This document shows, in pieces, positions 58,441 to 64,000 of a stretch of DNA of 64,000 bases. Each line of letters starts with the position of its first letter. Positions within the stretch are counted from its first letter, which is position 1. Below the pieces are notes generated by a model. It was not told where the DNA came from. It saw only the letters and a list, made by a program, of their open reading frames with translations, and ran no database searches. The translations under genes and the position numbers were made by a program. Origin of the DNA: Zantedeschia hybrid cultivar (taxonomy: Eukaryota; Streptophyta; Magnoliopsida; Alismatales; Araceae). The stretch is from assembly GCA_030544215.1 (NCBI GenBank), contig JARZZO010000011.1, forward strand, positions 51,767,587 through 51,831,586, read 5' to 3'.

Positions 58441-58948
58441 ATCAAAACCGCGTCCACTCAAAAAGACGCCTTTCAACTATAATTCATTTTCCAAAAATCA
58501 CCCATTAATCCTTAAAATCCTGAATTAAGCTTAAAAAAGTGTCCACTAGACAAGACGCCTTTCAACTCTCTCTCTTACTTTTTCCAGAACTCCGCCATCA
58601 ATTCTGTGATTAATCCCTTGAAACGCGTCTCGATGTGTAGACGCCTTTAATAATCATGCTTTGTACGGTTCTGACCAGAATTGGCGGTAACCTGAAACGC
58701 GTCGCCCTGTGCAGATGCCTTTCACTCGATTTCAAACAGCTGGCCTTTCCGCCTCAATTTATGCGCCTTGAAACGCGTCGTTGTACCCAGACGCGTTTTA
58801 GACTTTTCAAACAGAACCTGCGAAGGCCCCCCCTTTCTTCCTCACTTTTCTCAAAAGCTTCTGTCTCTTCCCCGAGCTCCTCTCCAGTGATCACCTCCAT
58901 TTTCCGGCGATCTTCTCTCTCTCTCTCAAAACTCTCTCTTCCAAGACT
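58441..58948 (+). promoter_or_regulatory. Promoter of PMD-B copy 3 with five dyads
   Basis: Dyads at 58441-58480, 58530-58567, 58617-58652, 58691-58726 and 58768-58803, spaced about 75-90 bases, then a CT-rich leader (58825-58945, repeated CTCTCT) to the ATG. No TATA box seen. The gag-only LTR at 18200-18400 has the same order of dyads then CT-rich leader. Confidence 0.7.
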
Positions 58949-61815
58949 ATGGAACACGGTGAGGGATCCCGCAAGGCAAAGGCAATGGTGAAGCACCGTC
59001 GGACCTCGGCGAGGGATGAGGAAGAAATGCCGGCCGTGCTCGCCGCGGCGGCGACGTTCTTGGAGGAGGAGGAGGCTCCTCCGGTGCCCGTGGCTGTGGA
59101 AGAAGGAGGGGAGGGCGACCTCCACCTGGTAAGTCTTCTATGGTTTGAATGGAGTGAGAATAGGAGGGAATAAAGGGGTTCTTGGAAGAACCCGGAATCG
59201 AGCTTGAACTGCGTCCAGACCAGGTGACGCATTTCAAAAGGCGTCGCCCTGGTCTGACGCCGTTCAAGCTAAATTCCAGATTTTTAAATGGACAGAAAAT
59301 GATCTCAAATTGCGTCAAGACCTGTGGACGCCTTTCAATAGGCGTCCATGTGACTCGACGCCTTTTATTTCAGAAATACTTTATCTGCTTTTATGCTCAT
59401 TAACTGATGGAACTCCTTGTTTTCATTTGCAGGGGATGATGAGAGCCAGGATCAGTTGGGACATAGTTATAGGAGCATATAGGGGACTCCCGGATTTCCA
59501 GAAGGCGCGCCTGTGCCGAATGGGATTCGGCGAGATTTTGGATATCGAGTCGTTTTGGCTCGATCTGGTCCTCCTGCAGGCGTTGCGGGAGAGGTGGAAT
59601 GCGGAAAGCCGGGCTTTCCTAATGCCTTGGGGACATATGATCCCTACCTTAGAGGATGTGGCCAGGATTACTGGCCTCAGGGTAGAGGGCCGACCGGTAA
59701 GTGGGGTGACTTACCCCAACTACCAGAGATTGGCAGAGGCCCTGCTAGGCATAAAGGTGTCTAGCCTAGGCAGGGAGTCCAGGATGGTCCTCCGGATAGA
59801 GGTAGAGGCTGCCTTAGGACTAGATGGGCCCCGGCGTCGATCAGACGAGTCCCGGGAAGAGTATAGGAGTAGATTAGCAGAGTCTTCCTCTTCCGTGTAT
59901 TGTAGCGACCCGAGTCAGGAGGAGGAGGTAGATAGGCAGCTTAGAGTTTTTCTAGTCTTTTTCTTTGGTCGGTTGCTCTTCGGTACGAAGGGCGACCACA
60001 TTCATTGTAGATTTCTTCATCTGTTAGATGATTTAGATAGGTTGCACGAGTATGCATGGGGTGCGGCCCTCCTGGCCCACCTGTTCGTTGACTTGTCCGC
60101 TGTTACGCCTGACCGTGAGACCACCATCAGCGGCTTCTCGCCGTTCCTCCAGGTATTAGATCGTCTTATTATTTGTAATGTGAAATGATGTGATGATTTC
60201 TAACTTATATGTTCATGTATGCAGGTTTGGAGCTACCACTACTTCCCGCTCGACCGAGCGCAGATAGTACGACCCGGTGCCGTCCCATTGGCCTGCCGTT
60301 GGCAGCCAATTGTGGACACAGCACCCCAGCACCACCAGCTGACGGCCCTCCGCCGTCAGTTCCTTGACTACCCCGAGCTGCTGGTGAGTTTTAACTTGTT
60401 CAATTTTGTTCATTAAATGCAATTTTTCCCTTATTAAATGCAAGTTATTTATATGAATGCATCTAACCTGTATGCAGGTGATCTGGCGCCCGTACCTCGG
60501 TATGGGCGAAGAGGGTCAGCCGTGGGTGACGGCTAGCCAGAGGAGGTTCAGCAGGCAAATGTGGCTACATTGCCTGAACGAAATCGAACCCCTCCGCCTG
60601 CGGCTCGTGATGAGGACGCTGGGCCTCCACCAGGAGTGGATCGACGAGGAGGTCCCGGAGGGCGTCGAGAGGAGCATGAGGGGCAAGCAAGCCCCCACCG
60701 ATTGGCGTGCCAAGTTCTCGGAGCAGTACGAGGACTGGCACCGCCGCGGCATCAGGGTGGAGTCCCGGGCGGAAAGTAGCGAGGCCTACCTCCAGCAGTA
60801 CCAGGCCCACTACGCCGATCAGCTTCGGCTCCTCCGACCACTAAATGTGAGTATGCATTTATGCATCTTTTCATTTTATTATTATCTTTAACTTATATTT
60901 GTGAATGAATGTATGTATGTGATATGCAGGATGCGCGATGCGGTCATCGTTGACCTCCGGGCCCGCCTACATGATGCGGAGGCCCAGCTAGAGCAGGTCC
61001 GGAAGGAGCTGTTCGACCTGGTATGTATGAATGAATATGAATGAATGAGTTAATTAATTAATTTTGATGATTAACCACTGATGATTGTCTTTTGGTGCAT
61101 CGAGCCGTCTACACCCAAGCGGCTCCTCCCACTTACGGAGCCTCATCCTCCTCCTACCCGTTCTCTACTCACGAGGCTGCTCTGGCCGACCTCCAGAGCT
61201 AGCTCGCCTCCGCCATCCACCGGGCTTCCCTTGCAGAGGAGGACCGCGCCACTCGGGTAAGTCCTATTATTTCCTTTGATTTCTGAATTTGATTCTGATT
61301 GCTTGATTGCCTTGGACTAATAATGACTTCTTCTGCAGGTTGCTGAGCTCCAGGAGCCCCTTCAAAGGGCTGAAGCGGATGCGGAGCATTCTCGTGCAGC
61401 AACTGCTCGTGCCGAGGCTGATGCTGCGTGTATTAGAGCCTTGGAGGAGCAGCTGGCACGCCTCTCTAGCGACGATCTCCCTCGTGAGCTGACACGCCTC
61501 CAGATCCGTCTGGAGATGCTTACCGAGGACTGAGAACGGGAGCGGCAGTGAGTGGATGCGGAGATGACTGCTCTTCGGGTCCAGCTTGGCGTTGCAGAGC
61601 ACGAGCGATGCAGCGTGGAGGAGCGTTACCGACGTGCCCGCCAGCGAGCGCAGGAGAGGGGGTACGGGAGTGCGTTCACCGCGAGTGTGGCCATATCATC
61701 AGGCCAAGCTGGTCTGAGCCTGATGGGACCACAACCTCCCAGAGCTCCACCACCAGACGCACCTGACGAGGCTCAGAGTCAGCTCGACGAGGGGGCAGGA
61801 GAGAGCCAGTCTTGA
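58949..61815 (+). pseudogene. PMD-B copy 3: seven-exon plant mobile domain gene, mildly damaged
   Basis: Exons: 58949-59128, 59433-60152, 60225-60383, 60478-60846, 60930-61020, about 61105-61256 and 61339-61815, all with GT/AG edges and mostly phase 0. Exon 1 is charged (MEHGEGSRKAKAMVKHRRTS). Exon 2 holds the PMD core (FLMPWGHMIPTLEDVARITG, LGRESRMVLRIEVEAAL, LLFGTKGDHIHCRFLHLLDD). Exons 3-4 continue the fold (VWSYHYFPLDRAQI, VIWRPYLGMGEEGQPWV). Exons 5-7 are rich in Glu, Arg, Ala and Leu and look like a coiled coil (ELQEPLQRAEADAEHSRAA). Damage: exon 5 lacks two bases near 60938 compared with copies 1 and 2, and stops lie at about 61198, 61531 and 61549. The first four exons (about 575 codons) are open. 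It lies antisense to R. Confidence 0.8.
59201..59370 (+). repeat. GCGTC/GACGC dyads inside PMD-B intron 1
   Basis: Four half-overlapping units: GAACTGCGTC...GACGCATTTC, AAAAGGCGTC...GACGCCGTTCAA, AAATTGCGTC...GACGCCTTTCA and TAGGCGTC...GACGCCTTTTA. This is the only intronic site of the family in the window. Confidence 0.8.
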
Positions 61816-63049
61816 GGGCTTATGTATTTTTGCCTTTCTTTTGTATATCATGTAAGAAACTCCTTTGATATATACATGAGACTTTTGGCCTTCATTCTTG
61901 TGTCTTGGCATTTGTGTGAACTCTTTAGTTTTCGTTCCTGTACCCTGTACATTACTTAACAAACAAGTTAAGTATCTATTTAGGCTTAACCCCTTGCCTG
62001 ACCAAGTGAACGGTCGATCAATCTCTTTCTTAGTAGAAGGGTCAAGGGGCATAGCCTTTATTAACAAAGATAATCGAACTGTAAGAAAAATACAACATAC
62101 AAGCAGATAGATGCTCACTGAAAATAAAAGGAATGAAGCATACTAGATGCAATAAGCAGATGCTAATTGAATATTTTAGTTGTTTTGAAATATTCATTTT
62201 TGTTTGGGTTTTGAAATATGTACTTTTTTTGGATTTTGGGATATGTATTTTTTTTTATTTTGGAGTATATGCTTTTTTTGGATTTTTGAAATATGATGTA
62301 AACTAAAAGACCAGTATGGTACTCAGATCAAAAGATCATATTCATTTATTAACTTAATTCCCAAATTGTTCTTCAATAATTTAACTTAAACCCATTGTGT
62401 TTGAACTTGTGTTTCCATTCGTGATCCCATTTGATGATTTGATCCTTTAGTCAATCTAAGCCGTTCCTTAAGTTTGGAGTACGCCTTTTTAGAAAGAAAG
62501 GAAGAATTGGTTTAGAAAGCCCACGAGAAGGTTCCGAAGACCCAAAAAGATGTTCCTTTCCTACCCTAATATCCGTTGGGGTTCGGTCATTTTCTTTCCG
62601 GAGTATTTATTGACCTTGCATTCCTTTTTATTTCATTTCATGACCTTGATGTAACGTTTGTAATGTAGTGGCCTTATGATTTGACTTTTGGCTTTTGGCT
62701 TTTGCTTTTGCTTTTCTTTTCTTGGGATGGATCTCCCCCATTTTTTTTATGATGGCCTCCTACTAAGATGGCGGGTATTCATGGTAGTCTATTCTAAGCC
62801 TCATTCCGACATCATGGGCCGAGTATAAAAATAGAATTTTGTTTGAAAAATGAATGATTTGTACTTTACACTTTCAGTCAAGCTTTCGGTATTCCTTAAG
62901 ACCTGGCATCTCTTGTTACTCACGAATCAAACGTGTCAGTAGGTGCAGTAATGTGTTTAGAATTAAATTATCCAGACTGATAAGGGAATTTGAGTTTCTA
63001 AATTTTTTGATTCCACTGGTCTTTGTACCATGCTGATCGACTCTTTAAT
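61816..63049 (-). other. 3' region of Tat element R, reversed
   Basis: On the minus strand it follows the plan of F and L: ATGGTACAAAGACCAGTGG behind integrase (63030-63010), an AAAAAAAATGGGGGAGA run (62748-62733), the AAGCTT-like AACTTAAGGAACGG block near 62460-62480, the A-rich ATATTTCAAAA repeat (62300-62165), and AATAAAGGCTATGCCCCTTGA near 62040-62060, reaching the PMD-B stop. Non-coding. Confidence 0.7.
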
Positions 63050-63162
63050 CTAAGGGTAGTATTTCTTAAGATGCAAACCATTCCAGGGGTGAGCTAACTC
63101 TTCCCCTTCTGCATTAACCAGACGGTAAGCGTTACCAAGGAAAGCATGTGATACGATGTAAG
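63050..63162 (-). pseudogene. Integrase C-terminal tail of element R
   Basis: Minus-strand text ends AFLGNAYRLVNAEGEEL, then HPWNGLHLKKYYP and TAG (63052-63050), matching the end of the L integrase (40290-40384). It is cut at 63162 by an LTR start, so the rest of R pol is outside or displaced. Confidence 0.85.
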
Positions 63163-64000
63163 TGTAGACACCGATTTTGGACCCCTTTCTGGTCATAAAC
63201 CCCCATCACCTTATCCATCTCATTTAGCCCATCAGATTTTCTCACATAATTCAACCCACTAAATAATCAGGTCCATTAACCAATCTCCGCTTCCTCTCAC
63301 CCGTGGAAGGCCAACCAGGCCGCCTTCCACCACCCGCAAAAGGCCAGCTACCTTGCCTTACATTTTTTGGCCACCTTTTTCACTTTTGACCACCTTTTTC
63401 GTGGAAGGCCAACTAGCCCGCCTTCCACCACCCTTCGAAGGCCAACCAGTCTGCCTTCCATCACCCTTCGAAGGCCAACCTGTCCGCCTTCAACCACCCT
63501 TCGAAGGCCAACCTGTCCGCCTTCCACCACCCTTGGAAGGCCACCCCTTGCCTTCCACTACCCTTCGAAGGCCAGCTACCTGGCCTTCCACGGGATTGGA
63601 AGGCAAGATAGTTGTCCTTCCACTCCCCTAACTTCCCCTTTGACCTCGTCTTCCCACGATCTTCTCCACTCGCCACCCTCACCCCCACTACTCCGATCAC
63701 TCCCCGCTCTGGCGACTGCCACGGCCACGATCTTCGATGACTGACTATTTCCTATTGGTTCTAAGGGATTTACGGGGATTTAGACCCCTATTTTCCTCCT
63801 GTTTTCCCTTCACCTATTTAAACCTCCCATGTCCCCTCGAGAGAGGAGGTTGGCAAGGGGGTTGGTTGGGGGGCTAGCAAGGGGTTGGAAAGGTTTCGGT
63901 TTGCGAGGCTGGGGATTGAAGAGCTTCAAGTAGGAGAAAGCCTTGGCAGTCGACGAGTCAGAGGAAGCAGAGGAATCCTCCACATTCCAAATGGGCCTAT
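63163..64000 (+). repeat. LTR start with minisatellite, running off the window
   Basis: TGTAGACACCGATTTTGG, the same family as 11368. A TATA-like CTATTTAAAC near 63824 is followed by a G-rich leader. The LTR is not complete in the window. Confidence 0.7.
63300..63610 (+). repeat. Minisatellite of the right LTR
   Basis: About nine units of roughly 32 bases: CCACCCTTCGAAGGCCAACC plus TGTCCGCCTT, with small changes. Neighbouring GGAAGGC and GCCTTCC words allow hairpins. The long open frames across it on both strands are repeat artefacts, not genes. Confidence 0.85.

Noticed and set aside
63353..63744. Repeat protein-like frames with EGQPVRLPPP units
   Set aside because: Direct translation of the minisatellite, open on both strands.

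Overview
The window is a stretch of repeat-rich plant (angiosperm) DNA made almost entirely of nested LTR retrotransposons. No ordinary host gene, rRNA or tRNA gene was recognised. Plant origin is indicated by initiator-Met-tRNA and related primer sites, Ty3/gypsy Tat-type pol with two RNase H domains and a G-patch behind the protease, Ty1/copia pol, and genes of the plant mobile domain (PMD) family. The species cannot be named from the sequence.

Layout. 1-3440: remnant of a Tat-type element (gag/protease/G-patch, then 3' region; RT to integrase missing). 3720-10730: gag-only element A (minus strand; LTR about 2.7 kb, longer than its 1.56 kb interior), target duplication TTTGT. 11368-12520: LTR-like sequence with a minisatellite. 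12845-16930: pol remnant and 3' region of a second Tat element F. 17064-29734: multi-exon PMD gene (PMD-B) antisense to F, split by gag-only element B (17817-25032, duplication CCTGT, intact gag) and by a probable solo LTR (26172-29326). 29735-29881: reversed LTR end into which Tat element L (29882-51397) inserted. L has LTR, gag, protease, G-patch, RT, RNase H, second RNase H, integrase and 3' region, all with stops. A Ty1/copia element (40904-48495, duplication CTCCG) sits in its 3' region, which is followed by antisense PMD-B copy 2. 51398-54175: a sense PMD-A pseudogene and the PMD-B leader, apparently an inverted piece of the same cargo. 54176-63162: Tat element R on the minus strand: 3' LTR, then (on plus) PMD-A with an intact 409-codon spliced reading frame, PMD-B, 3' region and the integrase tail. 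63163-64000: start of another minisatellite LTR.

How it fits together. The Tat elements appear to carry a two-gene PMD cassette antisense to pol, between integrase and 3' LTR. Introns are kept because the genomic RNA reads the genes backwards. A short dyad built from GCGTC and GACGC half-sites, flanked by AAA/TTT-type arms, recurs in the LTRs of the gag-only elements, in the Tat LTRs and leader, upstream of the TATA boxes of both captured genes and in a PMD-B intron. It was not seen in the copia element or the minisatellite LTRs. This shared motif and the antisense cassette are the most unusual signals in the window.
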